From the NCBI GenBank assembly GCA_029260415.1, contig JAJDDH010000060.1, positions 1-7,438 of the forward strand: 7,438 bases of DNA. The letters are read 5' to 3'. Positions 1 to 7,390 of this stretch are shown here, piece by piece. Below the pieces are notes generated by a model. That model did no database searches and was not told where the DNA came from. It saw only the letters and a program-made list of their open reading frames with translations. Origin of the DNA: Phycisphaerales bacterium. Lineage in GTDB: Bacteria; Planctomycetota; Phycisphaerae; Phycisphaerales; UBA1924. Numbering within the stretch: position 1 is the first letter of the stretch; every line of letters begins with the position of its first letter. The position numbers and the translations under genes were made by a program.

Positions 1-2
1 AC

Positions 3-890
3 AGTGTTGCGTCCGCCTGGGGACTGTCGGGTGATGGCTCCACGCTCACCGGGTTTTATTGGGTCGCCGGCGCCAACGCCCAGCCGAGCACTTGGTCTGA
101 GACGACCGGGATCGTGCCGCTGGAGGTGATCCCGGGCCACAGCTCGCGGATCAACGGCGCCAACTACGACGCGAGCGTGCTCGTCGGCTGGGAAGAGAAC
201 ACCTTCGGCGCCTGGCAGCCCACCGCCTGGCGGGACGGTGTCAAGATCCGTCTCTCCGAGAACGACGCGTTCGTCGAGTGTGAGCAGGTCAACGCCGACG
301 GCACGGTCATCGTCGGCTCCTCCCTGAACACTTTCACGCTCAACCGGGAGCAGACTCGCTGGGTCTGGAATGGAGCCTCATACGATCAGCACCAGCTCGG
401 CGTGCTCCCCGGCACACCCGCGATCACCGGGTTCGGCATCGCCCTGGGTGTTACTGATGACGGCGGGACCATCGTCGGCGTGAACTTTTACTCCTTCAGC
501 CCAGGCGGCCCCGCTGACGGGTTCATCTGGACAGAAGCCACCGGGCTGATCAAGGCCAATGACTATGTTGCCTCGCTGGGCCTGACCCAGCTCGCCGACG
601 TGCAGATCCGGAGCTTCAACAACATCTCCCCCGACGGCTCGACCATCCTCGCCGACGGCTACGACATCAACACGTTCGAACTCGTGAGCCTCATCATCCA
701 CCTCGATCAGGGCTGCAACGAGGCCGACCTGGCCGAGCCCTTCGGCACGCTCGACTTCTCCGATGTCATCGCATTCCTGAGCGCCTTCGGGTCCAGCGAC
801 GCCAGCGCCGACCTGGCCGAGCCCTTCGGCACGTTCGACTTCTCCGACGTCATCGCCTTCCTCGGCGCGTTCGGCGCCGGCTGCCCCTAA
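3..890 (+). CDS. Secreted repeat protein with C-terminal GC-type dockerin-like domain (5' partial)
   Basis: The frame is open from base 3 to the TAA at 888-890, so the gene starts left of the window and about 295 residues are visible. The GTG at 114 is internal and I do not take it as the start. Residues 1-235 hold about five degenerate repeats of 35-45 residues, each with a core like (S/N/T)xDGSTLxG or NADGTVIVG followed by an aromatic-rich W-(S/T/R)-(E/D) strand, for example near residues 8-36, 97-122, 149-182 and 207-217. This resembles HAF-type extracellular repeats, probably beta-rich and propeller-like; that is inference. Residues 238-295 form a duplicated dockerin-like tail (ADLAEPFGxxDFSDVIAFL twice) opening with Cys238 and closing with Gly-Cys-Pro. 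Such tails are thought to mark exported or surface-attached proteins in Phycisphaerae. The signal peptide must lie outside the window. Ligand and exact role are unknown. Confidence 0.85.
   Translation, partial: SVASAWGLSGDGSTLTGFYWVAGANAQPSTWSETTGIVPLEVIPGHSSRINGANYDASVLVGWEENTFGAWQPTAWRDGVKIRLSENDAFVECEQVNADGTVIVGSSLNTFTLNREQTRWVWNGASYDQHQLGVLPGTPAITGFGIALGVTDDGGTIVGVNFYSFSPGGPADGFIWTEATGLIKANDYVASLGLTQLADVQIRSFNNISPDGSTILADGYDINTFELVSLIIHLDQGCNEADLAEPFGTLDFSDVIAFLSAFGSSDASADLAEPFGTFDFSDVIAFLGAFGAGCP
723..875 (+). repeat. Tandem repeat encoding the two halves of the GC-type dockerin-like tail
   Basis: Two 69-bp units, 723-791 and 807-875, repeat with an 84-bp period (28 codons). The first 27 bases are identical and I count 7 mismatches over 69 bases. 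Most mismatches are at third codon positions; the amino-acid changes are Leu/Phe and Ser/Gly. Each unit encodes an acidic loop followed by a helix (DFSDVIAFL), resembling the paired calcium-binding motif of a dockerin. The near-identity at DNA level suggests a fairly recent duplication, gene conversion or strong selection. Confidence 0.85.
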
Positions 891-925
891 CCGCTCGTCA
901 ATCTCTCTGCTTCTGGAAACACCGA

Positions 926-956
926 CAAGGCCCCGTCCATCGCGGACGGGGCCTTG
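926..956. terminator. Hairpin between convergent genes, probable bidirectional terminator
   Basis: A perfect 13-bp inverted repeat (926-938 with 944-956) encloses a 5-nt loop. The stem is very GC-rich, starting CAAGGCCCCGTCC. It sits 35 bp after the stop of the secreted repeat protein and 33 bp after the stop of the convergent PEP-CTERM-like gene. The plus-strand downstream sequence is T/G-rich (GTCGTTGTTGGGTTGTTG) rather than a clean T-run. The minus strand shows only a short TTT (TCGGTGTTTCC). Placement and stem strength support termination in both directions. Confidence 0.75.
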
Positions 957-989
957 GTCGTTGTTGGGTTGTTGCGTTGTCGAAACGGT

Positions 990-1727
990 TCAGCGGCGGC
1001 GACGGGCGACGCACGCCCCGCCCAGGCCCAGCAGCGCGAACGTGCCGGGCGCGGGGACGGTCTTGATCGTGTCGATCGCCATCGAGCCGCCCAGCTTGAA
1101 CTTGGCGGTGTCAAAGCCCTCGATGCCAAGGTCATCCGCGGAGATGATCCCGATGCGGTTGGCCGAGTTGTTGCCGTACACAACCGTCGGGTCGTACAGG
1201 TCAGCGCCGGCGTCGACAAAGTCCATGAAGTCGATCGACGCGACGAGCGATCCGTCGAGGTAGAGCTTGAGCGAGGACGCCTCGGCGGTCGCGGACTCCA
1301 GGTCGAGAATGTCGAACCCGATGCCGGTCTTGACCTCGTCGAAGCTGAAGCGGATCCAGCCCGCGGGGCGGGAGCCCTCGTCGTCGGGGCGGTCGGCAAC
1401 GCCGTCACCGATGCCGTAGTTGTTCTCCTGCAGGATCAGGGCGTTGCCCAGGTTGGTGTGCCCCACGAGGTTGCCCATGCTCCAGGGGTCCTCGAGGTCG
1501 TCGTCGCGGGTGCCTGTGCGGTGGGTGTCGAAGGCGACGGCCAGGTCGAAGCTGCGGCTGTAGTTGCGGGCGTCGATGGTGACGCCGTGCGAGCCCTGGA
1601 GCTGGGTGCTGACGATCTCGCCGTGGACGAGGCCGCCAAAGTCGATTGTTTCGATGGTGTCGGCGCCCGCGGTCCCGGCGGCAACGGCAAGGGCGCAGAC
1701 CGACAGCGCTCGCATGGTGGTGCTCAT
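990..1727 (-). CDS. PEP-CTERM-like sorting-signal extracellular protein
   Basis: This is a 245-residue exported protein of unknown function. I chose the ATG at 1727 rather than the in-frame upstream one at 1790. It is preceded by a purine-rich Shine-Dalgarno (AGAGAGGAA) and begins directly with a signal peptide: MSTTMRAL, a hydrophobic core to about residue 19, and a likely cleavage after Ala-Gly-Ala near residue 22. The mature region has alternating hydrophobic strands, is rich in Asp and Gly, and has one lone Cys apart from the signal peptide, so a beta-sandwich is likely. Residues 112-133 (ADRPDDEGSRPAGW onward) look like a conserved block. The tail has VPAPG (224-228), a hydrophobic segment (229-240) and RRRR (242-245), the plan of PEP-CTERM proteins handled by exosortase in organisms with surface polysaccharide. 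The tail has PAPG rather than PEP. Cys239 lies just before the basic end. No exosortase is in the window. Confidence 0.82.
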   Translation of the reverse strand: MSTTMRALSVCALAVAAGTAGADTIETIDFGGLVHGEIVSTQLQGSHGVTIDARNYSRSFDLAVAFDTHRTGTRDDDLEDPWSMGNLVGHTNLGNALILQENNYGIGDGVADRPDDEGSRPAGWIRFSFDEVKTGIGFDILDLESATAEASSLKLYLDGSLVASIDFMDFVDAGADLYDPTVVYGNNSANRIGIISADDLGIEGFDTAKFKLGGSMAIDTIKTVPAPGTFALLGLGGACVARRRR

Positions 1728-1944
1728 GGTTCGTTCCTCTCTCTGGATTGGCTCTCTGATTCGGGCGGGGACTGCGGCCCCGCAGGTCAAAGATGCCGCG
1801 CCACCGCCCGCACGCCAGCGCCGGGGGCTCCGGTTCGCTCAATCCGAATCATCCGAGTGCGCACAGCCCGTGAAACCCGCACGACCCTCGACGCTCGGTT
1901 CGCTCTGGAGCGGTTGTGCGCTCTGCGGCGCTACCCTCCGTCGC

Positions 1945-2190
1945 ATGGATGACTACGAGCTCAGCGAGGGGCTGGACCCCGACGGCCCGTCCGCCGAGGA
2001 CTTGGACCGCTTCGGCGACGAGACCCGCACCTGCCCGCACTGCGGGTCCGAGGTGTGGGACCAGGCCAAGGAGTGCCATATCTGCGGCGAGGAGATCGAC
2101 GCGCCCCCCAAGGGCCAGCCGCCCCTGCCCATGTGGGCGTGGATCACGCTCTTCATCGTGCTGATGGTGCTGCTGATGTGGGTGCTCTAG
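1945..2190 (+). CDS. Small zinc-ribbon protein with C-terminal transmembrane segment
   Basis: This 81-residue protein starts at the ATG at 1945. The frame stays open further upstream, but the Asp/Glu-rich N-terminus (MDDYELSEGLDPDG) and the domain layout favour this start. No convincing Shine-Dalgarno precedes it, so translation may be weak or leaderless. Residues 1-27 are acidic and probably disordered. Residues 30-47 hold a zinc-ribbon pattern: CPHCG at 30-34 and CHICG at 44-48, four cysteines as C-x2-C-x10-C-x2-C. After a proline-rich linker (residues 54-63), residues 64-81 are almost entirely hydrophobic up to the C-terminus, as in a tail-anchored protein with the zinc ribbon in the cytoplasm. 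Proteins of this plan are common in planctomycetes and are usually left as hypothetical. It ends 15 bp before the convergent pyrE stop. Its function is unknown. Confidence 0.8.
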   Translation: MDDYELSEGLDPDGPSAEDLDRFGDETRTCPHCGSEVWDQAKECHICGEEIDAPPKGQPPLPMWAWITLFIVLMVLLMWVL

Positions 2191-2205
2191 GTTCGAGCGC
2201 GTTCG

Positions 2206-2778
2206 CTACTCGTGCACACCCAGGTCCGCCTTGGTGAACAGCGCCTCGAAACGCAGGCCCGCGCCCTCGATGTTCTCGCGGGCGCCCTCCTGACGGTCGA
2301 TCGTCGCGATGATCGCGAAGACCTCGCCCCCCTCGCCCCGGATGGACTCGACCGCCTCGAGCGCCTGACCCCCGGTTGTCGCGACGTCCTCGAGCAGGAT
2401 GACCCTGTCGCCCTGCTGGATCACGCCCTCGAGCTGCTTGGCGGTGCCGTAGTCCTTCTTCGCGTTGCGAACGAACAGGCACGGGAGGCCGGTCTCCATC
2501 GCCGTCGCGGTGACAAGCGGGATGCCCCCCAGCTCCGCGCCCGCGAGTCGTTGGGCCTTCAGGCCCAGCTCGGATTCGACGTGGTCGATCCGCTGGGCGA
2601 ACATCGCCGCGAGGGGTTTGAGCACCTCTGGGCGGGTCGAGAACCGGTACTTGTCCAGGTAATACGAGCTGGTCCTGCCCGAGCGGAGCGTGAAGGTCCC
2701 GCGCAGGAGGCTCGCCTCGGCGATGCGCCTCGCGAGTTCCTGGGTGTCGATCGATCGGGTCGCGTCAGGGGTGGGCAT
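2206..2778 (-). CDS. pyrE: Orotate phosphoribosyltransferase
   Basis: This 190-residue enzyme transfers the phosphoribosyl group of PRPP to orotate, giving orotidine 5'-monophosphate in cytoplasmic de novo pyrimidine synthesis. The type I phosphoribosyltransferase PRPP-binding motif is clear at residues 127-137 (ILLEDVATTGG; acidic pair E130-D131). The flexible-loop region VRNAKKDYG at 103-111 has the Arg and Lys residues that contact PRPP pyrophosphate in the family. The N-terminal part (GTFTLRSGRTSSYYLDKYRF, from residue 27) is the typical orotate-side segment, where Leu-x-Ser-Gly-x-x-Ser-x-Tyr is diagnostic. The length is slightly short of the usual 200-215 residues but no core motif is missing. 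The start at 2778 has only a weak upstream AGG. No other pyrimidine gene lies next to it. A hairpin in its leader might bear on regulation. Confidence 0.95.
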   Translation of the reverse strand: MPTPDATRSIDTQELARRIAEASLLRGTFTLRSGRTSSYYLDKYRFSTRPEVLKPLAAMFAQRIDHVESELGLKAQRLAGAELGGIPLVTATAMETGLPCLFVRNAKKDYGTAKQLEGVIQQGDRVILLEDVATTGGQALEAVESIRGEGGEVFAIIATIDRQEGARENIEGAGLRFEALFTKADLGVHE

Positions 2779-2796
2779 CGATCCAGCCTAGGGCGC

Positions 2797-2817
2797 CCAG
2801 GCGTTCCAGACGCCTGG
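2797..2817. promoter_or_regulatory. Inverted repeat in the pyrE leader
   Basis: CCAGGCGT at 2797-2804 is perfectly complementary to ACGCCTGG at 2810-2817, with a 5-nt loop. On the minus strand it lies 19-39 nt before the pyrE start. No T-run follows, so it is not a standard intrinsic attenuator. It could be an RNA hairpin affecting translation, a protein-binding dyad, or chance in GC-rich DNA. Confidence 0.35.
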
Positions 2818-2882
2818 CCAGGGCTGCGGAGAGCGGATCTTTCCGGCCGCTCAGGCGTACAACCTGTGAGAAAAGAAGGCAT

Positions 2883-2915
2883 TTCTGACGCCGGGGCTCT
2901 CCCGGCGGGCATAAT
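2883..2915 (+). promoter_or_regulatory. Possible promoter for the exported helical protein
   Basis: CATAAT at 2910-2915 matches five of six bases of a sigma-70 -10 box. A weak -35-like region (TTCTGACG) lies near 2883-2890, with a poor match and uncertain spacing. It stands out as one of the few AT-containing stretches in a GC-rich spacer and lies about 87 bp before the start codon at 3002. Sequence resemblance is the only evidence. Confidence 0.3.
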
Positions 2916-3001
2916 TGCACCACAAGGCAGGACCACGATCCAAGATCAGGGCGCCGGGCGGGCAACCCCCTCCCCGGGCGTCACTTCGGAGGACACGACG
3001 G

Positions 3002-4012
3002 ATGATCCGTGAAACGACGAAACGACTGGGAGTTCTCGCGGCGATCGGGCTGATCAGCGCCCCCGCCGCGGCTCAGGTGACCACGCCCCCGCCCAAGCCC
3101 ACCGAATCCGGCGAGGCGTACACCCCCCCGCCCAAGCGGGCCCCGGTCCGCGCCACCCCGGGCGGCAACAGCAACCGCGGCCAGGTCGATCGCGCCCCGG
3201 TCCCGCGCCACGACCCGCTGGCCGAGGTCGGTGAGGACGGCTACATCGTCCGTCTCGATCGCCTGAGCGACGAGGTCGCGCTGGAGCGCAACCCGTTCAT
3301 CGGCGGCACCAAGAACCAGGGCATCAACGAGCTCCGCATCGAGCGGCTCGCCCGGATGGAACGCCAGGTCATCGAGAACATCGACCTGCTCATCGAGCTG
3401 GACAAGGGCCTTGTCGAGGAGATCCGCCTTGCCGACATCGACGGCATGCAGCGCGTCGCCCAGATGATCCAGCCGCTCATCGCCGACCCTTCGCTCTCGC
3501 ACGAGCTCAAGGAACGCGGCATGCTCACGCGGATCCAGTCCGAGGCCACCAACGGCATCGTCCGCCAGTACCAGAGCGCCATCAACGCGGAGCTCAAGGA
3601 GCGGTACCCCGACGAGCACCTCGATCACTTCATGCGGTTCATCATGACCGAGTCGATCAAGGAAGCCCGCCTGGCCCACACCAGCCTGCTCGAGGAGGGC
3701 GCCGGCAAGATCGCGGATCTGCAGTCCAACCTCTCGGGCGGCGCCTCCGACGCGATCCAGGGCGTGACCAGCGCCGAGCAGCTTCGCACGGCCCTGGCGG
3801 GTCTCCCGCTGGAAGATCACCAGGCCGCGCTGCGGGCGATCATCGCCCTCCGTGATGACCCGACCCTGCCCCCGCTCAAGCCGATCGACTTCGGCACCGG
3901 GAAAACCACCCAGAACACGGGCGAGGCCCAGGTCGAACGCAACGAGGACGGCTCGGTGAAGTTCCGCGGCGGCGAGGTCATCAAGGAAGGCGAGAAGCCC
4001 AACGACGGCTGA
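3002..4012 (+). CDS. Exported helical protein of unknown function
   Basis: I do not recognise a named family. I chose the ATG at 3002 because GGAGG at 2988-2992 lies 9 nt upstream and a signal peptide begins at once: MIRETTKRLG, a hydrophobic core (residues 11-20), then PAAAQ with likely cleavage near residue 25. The product has 336 residues. Residues 26-72 are proline- and basic-rich, with TPPPK twice (28-32 and 41-45), and look like a disordered linker. Residues 80-285 are mostly amphipathic helix, rich in Glu, Arg and Leu, with no Cys in the whole protein. They include a charged stretch at 105-150 (INELRIERLARMERQVIENI onward). The C-terminus from about 287 is again Pro/Gly-rich and polar. 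It probably acts in the periplasm. A clear terminator follows, so it is likely monocistronic. Confidence 0.82.
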   Translation: MIRETTKRLGVLAAIGLISAPAAAQVTTPPPKPTESGEAYTPPPKRAPVRATPGGNSNRGQVDRAPVPRHDPLAEVGEDGYIVRLDRLSDEVALERNPFIGGTKNQGINELRIERLARMERQVIENIDLLIELDKGLVEEIRLADIDGMQRVAQMIQPLIADPSLSHELKERGMLTRIQSEATNGIVRQYQSAINAELKERYPDEHLDHFMRFIMTESIKEARLAHTSLLEEGAGKIADLQSNLSGGASDAIQGVTSAEQLRTALAGLPLEDHQAALRAIIALRDDPTLPPLKPIDFGTGKTTQNTGEAQVERNEDGSVKFRGGEVIKEGEKPNDG

Positions 4013-4041
4013 TCGTCCCACAACCCAATCGCTTTCCACGG

Positions 4042-4074
4042 CGCCCCGGTCCCAGGACCGGGGCGTTCTTGTTT
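4042..4074 (+). terminator. Intrinsic terminator of the exported helical protein gene
   Basis: A GC-rich stem pairs 4042-4051 with 4056-4065 (CGCCCCGGTC with GACCGGGGCG) around a 4-nt loop. It is followed on the plus strand by TTCTTGTTT, a good rho-independent terminator about 30 bp after the stop at 4012. The T-rich tail overlaps the lysS stop codon on the other strand. The stem could also slow transcription coming from lysS, though there is no T-run in that direction. Confidence 0.82.
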
Positions 4075-5713
4075 ACCCCTCGGGACGCATGAACGGGAAC
4101 GCGATCACGTCGCGGATCGACACGCTGTTGCTCATGAGCATCGCCAGGCGGTCGATGCCCAGCCCCAGCCCGCCCGCGGGGGGCATGCCCACCTTGAGCG
4201 CGCGAAGGAAGTCCTCGTCCAGGTTCCTGAACGTGGACTCCTCGTCGTCGAGCCCCGAGAGCTGCTCGCGGAACTTGGCTTCCTGGATGTCCGGGTCGTT
4301 GAGCTCGGTGTAGGCCGGGCCGATCTCCATGCCCGCGATAAACAGGTCCCACCGCTCAGCGATCTCGGGCGCGCCCTTCTTGGGGCGCGTCAGCGGCGAC
4401 AGCGCCGACGGGTAGTCAAACACGAACGTCGGACGCGCCGGGTCGAGGCTCGCCTCGCCGACCTCCTCGAACAGCTCGTTGACGATCAGCAGGTCGTCGA
4501 CCCTGCCGCGCAGGTCCGCGGCCTTGACCTCGCGCCCCTCGGCCTTGAGATGCCGCGCGTACTTGCCCACCAGCCCGCGCGTCTCGGCCTCCGCCCACGC
4601 GCGGTCCGTGTCGCTGGGCGCAAAGCCCAGGGCCCGCTCGAACAGCTCGTTGTACGTCACCCGCTCGAAGGCCTGGGCGTAGTCGATCTGCAGCTCGCCG
4701 AAGGGCAGCGTCAGCGATCCGTCCCCAGTCCCCGCGTCCTTCCAGAACGCGGCGCTGAGCGTCGCCAGCTCGCGGATGAGGCTCTCGGTCAGCTCCGCCA
4801 TGGTCTCGTAGTCGCCGAAGGCCTGGTAGGCCTCCATGGACGTGAACTCGGGGTTGTGCTGCTTGTCCACGCCCTCGTTGCGGAAGATGCGCCCGATCTC
4901 GAAGACGCGCCCCATGCCGCCCACCATGAGGCGCTTCAGGTGCAGCTCCGTCGCGATGCGCATGTACAGCTGCATGTCGAGCGCGTTCATGTGCGTCGTG
5001 AACGGTCTGGCCGCGGCCCCGCCCGCCTGGGGCTGGAGCACGGGCGTCTCCACCTCGAGAAACGCCCGCCCCTCCATGAAGCGTCGCGTGTGCGAGATCA
5101 GCTTCGAGCGCAGCGTCAGCGCCCGCGTCGTCTCGGGGTTGGACCACATGTCCAGGTACCGCTGTCGGTAGCGCGTCTCGGGATCGGACAGCCCGCTGTG
5201 CTTCTCGGGCGGGGGCACGAGGCACTTGCTTGCGGCCCGCACGTCGCTGGCCCAGACGGTCGTCTCGCCCGCGCGGGTCTTCATGACCGGGCCCTCGACC
5301 ACGAGGATGTCGCCCACGTCCGCGATCTTGCTCAGGTCAAAGCCCGACTCGGTCGCGTCGCGCTTGGAGACCGCGATCTGCAGTGAGTCGCGGCTCTGGT
5401 CGCGCAGGTTCATCCACACCAGCTTGCCGTTGTCCCGGTGCAGCACCACACGGCCCGCGGTCCGGACCACCGGGCGCTGGTCCACGTGCCCCTCGGTCTT
5501 GCTATTGACCTGGTGGTGGCTGTCGGCGTCCGCGGCGTAGCGCTCCGCCGCGGCGCGGAGGCTCAGCAGGTCATCGGCGCGTCCGCCGTACGGGTCCAGC
5601 CCGAGGGCCGCGGCCTTGTCGCGGTTGGTCCGGCGCTGGGCCTCGAGGTGATGGATCTCCTCGGCGGTGGGGGGCGGCGCGGGCGCCGACGGCTGTTCTG
5701 GTTGCTCGCTCAC
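4073..5713 (-). CDS. lysS: Lysyl-tRNA synthetase, class II
   Basis: This cytoplasmic enzyme charges tRNA-Lys with lysine using ATP. The 546-residue product is complete. The start is GTG at 5713, with AGGA at 5721-5724 giving a 7-nt spacer. Residues 1-18 are a Pro/Glu-rich extension, followed by a helical stretch. The OB-fold anticodon-binding domain spans about 82-165 (VVRTAGRVVLHRDNGKLVW at the start). The class II catalytic core has motif 1 around 218-226 (FLEVETPVL), motif 2 at 269-281 (RVFEIGRIFRNEG, with the ATP-contacting Arg278) and motif 3 at 515-523 (GLGLGIDRL, Arg522). LysRS-specific signatures include HNPEF at 286-290, GGAAARPF at 231-238, SPLTRP at 439-444 and the TELND stretch at 469-473. 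It is somewhat longer than the usual 490-510 residues because of the N-terminal extension and small insertions (365-405). It lies 44 bp after the Rrf2 gene on the same strand. Confidence 0.97.
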   Translation of the reverse strand: MSEQPEQPSAPAPPPTAEEIHHLEAQRRTNRDKAAALGLDPYGGRADDLLSLRAAAERYAADADSHHQVNSKTEGHVDQRPVVRTAGRVVLHRDNGKLVWMNLRDQSRDSLQIAVSKRDATESGFDLSKIADVGDILVVEGPVMKTRAGETTVWASDVRAASKCLVPPPEKHSGLSDPETRYRQRYLDMWSNPETTRALTLRSKLISHTRRFMEGRAFLEVETPVLQPQAGGAAARPFTTHMNALDMQLYMRIATELHLKRLMVGGMGRVFEIGRIFRNEGVDKQHNPEFTSMEAYQAFGDYETMAELTESLIRELATLSAAFWKDAGTGDGSLTLPFGELQIDYAQAFERVTYNELFERALGFAPSDTDRAWAEAETRGLVGKYARHLKAEGREVKAADLRGRVDDLLIVNELFEEVGEASLDPARPTFVFDYPSALSPLTRPKKGAPEIAERWDLFIAGMEIGPAYTELNDPDIQEAKFREQLSGLDDEESTFRNLDEDFLRALKVGMPPAGGLGLGIDRLAMLMSNSVSIRDVIAFPFMRPEG

Positions 5714-5757
5714 GGGCAGATCCTAACCCGCCCCGGACCCGCGTCGAGCCCGCCCGA

Positions 5758-6219
5758 TCACGCGTCGATGCCCGTGAGGCGGACCGGGACGGTGGGGCGC
5801 GTCTCGCAGAGCGGGGCGCTGGGGTTGGCCTCGCTGATCAGGTCCGCCAGCGAGACGCCCTCGAACTGGTCGATGAGCATCCGCACCGCCTGGTCCAGGC
5901 GTCGGTGGAGCGAGCACAGGCTCGCGCCGTGCTCGGCGATCTCCAGCGGGCACGTCGTGATGGGCTCGAGCCGGTCGATCGCGTTGACGACGTCGAGCAT
6001 CGTGATGTCGTCGGCGGACCTGGAGAGCTTGTACCCCCCGCCCACGCCCCGCCGGCCCTGGATCAGCTCCGCCTGGGCCAACACCTGGAGCACCTTGGAC
6101 AGGTAGTTGGGCGGCACCTTGGTCTTGCTCGCCAGCGCCGGGGTGGGCGTGAGCACGTCCGGCGCCTGGGCCAGACACACCATCGCCCGCAGCGCGTACT
6201 CAACTGTCTGTGAAAGCAT
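5758..6219 (-). CDS. Rrf2-family transcriptional regulator
   Basis: This 153-residue protein starts at the ATG at 6219, since MLSQTVEYALRAM is the classic Rrf2 opening; the in-frame upstream ATG at 6252 would add 11 unlikely residues. GGGGA lies about 7-8 nt upstream. The winged helix-turn-helix spans about residues 1-70: the recognition region around VPPNYLSKVLQVLAQAELI (36-54), then the wing GRRGVGGGYKLSR (56-68). A long dimer helix follows. Many relatives sense redox state, nitric oxide or Fe-S supply through a cluster held by three cysteines. Here I see C90, C102 and H105, which match the spacing of IscR C92, C104 and H107, but the middle position (about 96) is Glu. E7 sits in a VEYAL context. 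Cluster binding is therefore uncertain. It may control itself, through the upstream dyad, and the following lysS; its true targets cannot be read from the sequence. Confidence 0.93.
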   Translation of the reverse strand: MLSQTVEYALRAMVCLAQAPDVLTPTPALASKTKVPPNYLSKVLQVLAQAELIQGRRGVGGGYKLSRSADDITMLDVVNAIDRLEPITTCPLEIAEHGASLCSLHRRLDQAVRMLIDQFEGVSLADLISEANPSAPLCETRPTVPVRLTGIDA

Positions 6220-6273
6220 GCGGTATTCCCCAACAGAACACGCCCGGAGCATTCACGCCGGGGCGGGTTCTGT

Positions 6274-6290
6274 CTTCCCTCGGAGGGAAG
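6274..6290. promoter_or_regulatory. Perfect dyad upstream of the Rrf2 gene, candidate operator
   Basis: CTTCCCT (6274-6280) and AGGGAAG (6284-6290) form a perfect 7-bp inverted repeat around a 3-bp centre, 55 bp before the Rrf2 start codon. It overlaps the -10-like box described separately. Rrf2 proteins bind dyads as dimers and often autoregulate, so this is a plausible operator. No T-run follows on the minus strand, so it is a poor terminator for moxR. Confidence 0.4.
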
Positions 6291-6316
6291 TCTACCAGAG
6301 AATGTGGTCGCCCCAA
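6289..6316 (-). promoter_or_regulatory. Possible promoter of the Rrf2-lysS unit
   Basis: On the minus strand TTGGGG (6311-6316) and TAGACT (6289-6294) are separated by 16 bp. TAGACT matches four of six bases of the -10 consensus and TTGGGG three of six of the -35. The -10 runs into the dyad at 6274-6290, so a bound regulator would cover the start of transcription. The match is weak and the call rests mainly on position. Confidence 0.3.
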
Positions 6317-6319
6317 GGC

Positions 6320-7390
<1,071 letters not shown>

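Noticed and set aside
1765..1783. GCGGGG/CCCCGC inverted repeat in the leader of the PEP-CTERM-like gene
   Set aside because: Only a 6-bp G/C stem with a 7-nt loop, expected by chance at this base composition.
1831..1905. A 10-bp direct repeat CGGTTCGCTC at 1831-1840 and 1896-1905 in the divergent spacer
   Set aside because: Two short copies in GC-rich DNA, without symmetry or good promoter boxes, are not enough to call an operator.
954..1952. A 332-codon plus-strand frame over the PEP-CTERM-like gene
   Set aside because: It is rich in Val, Ala, Gly, Asp and Arg with no recognisable domain, and runs antisense to a gene with a signal peptide and sorting tail.
2889..2907. A 7-bp GC-rich inverted repeat just before the CATAAT box
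   Set aside because: It is short, made only of G and C, and no T-run follows, so chance is a sufficient explanation.
2981..4039. A 352-codon open frame antisense to the exported protein gene
   Set aside because: It is a GC-rich shadow frame. The plus-strand gene has a signal peptide, Shine-Dalgarno and terminator, while the antisense product is low-complexity and resembles no family.
4550..5386. A 278-codon frame antisense to lysS
   Set aside because: The opposite strand encodes the full class II synthetase motifs, and the frame is Arg/His/Leu-rich shadow sequence.
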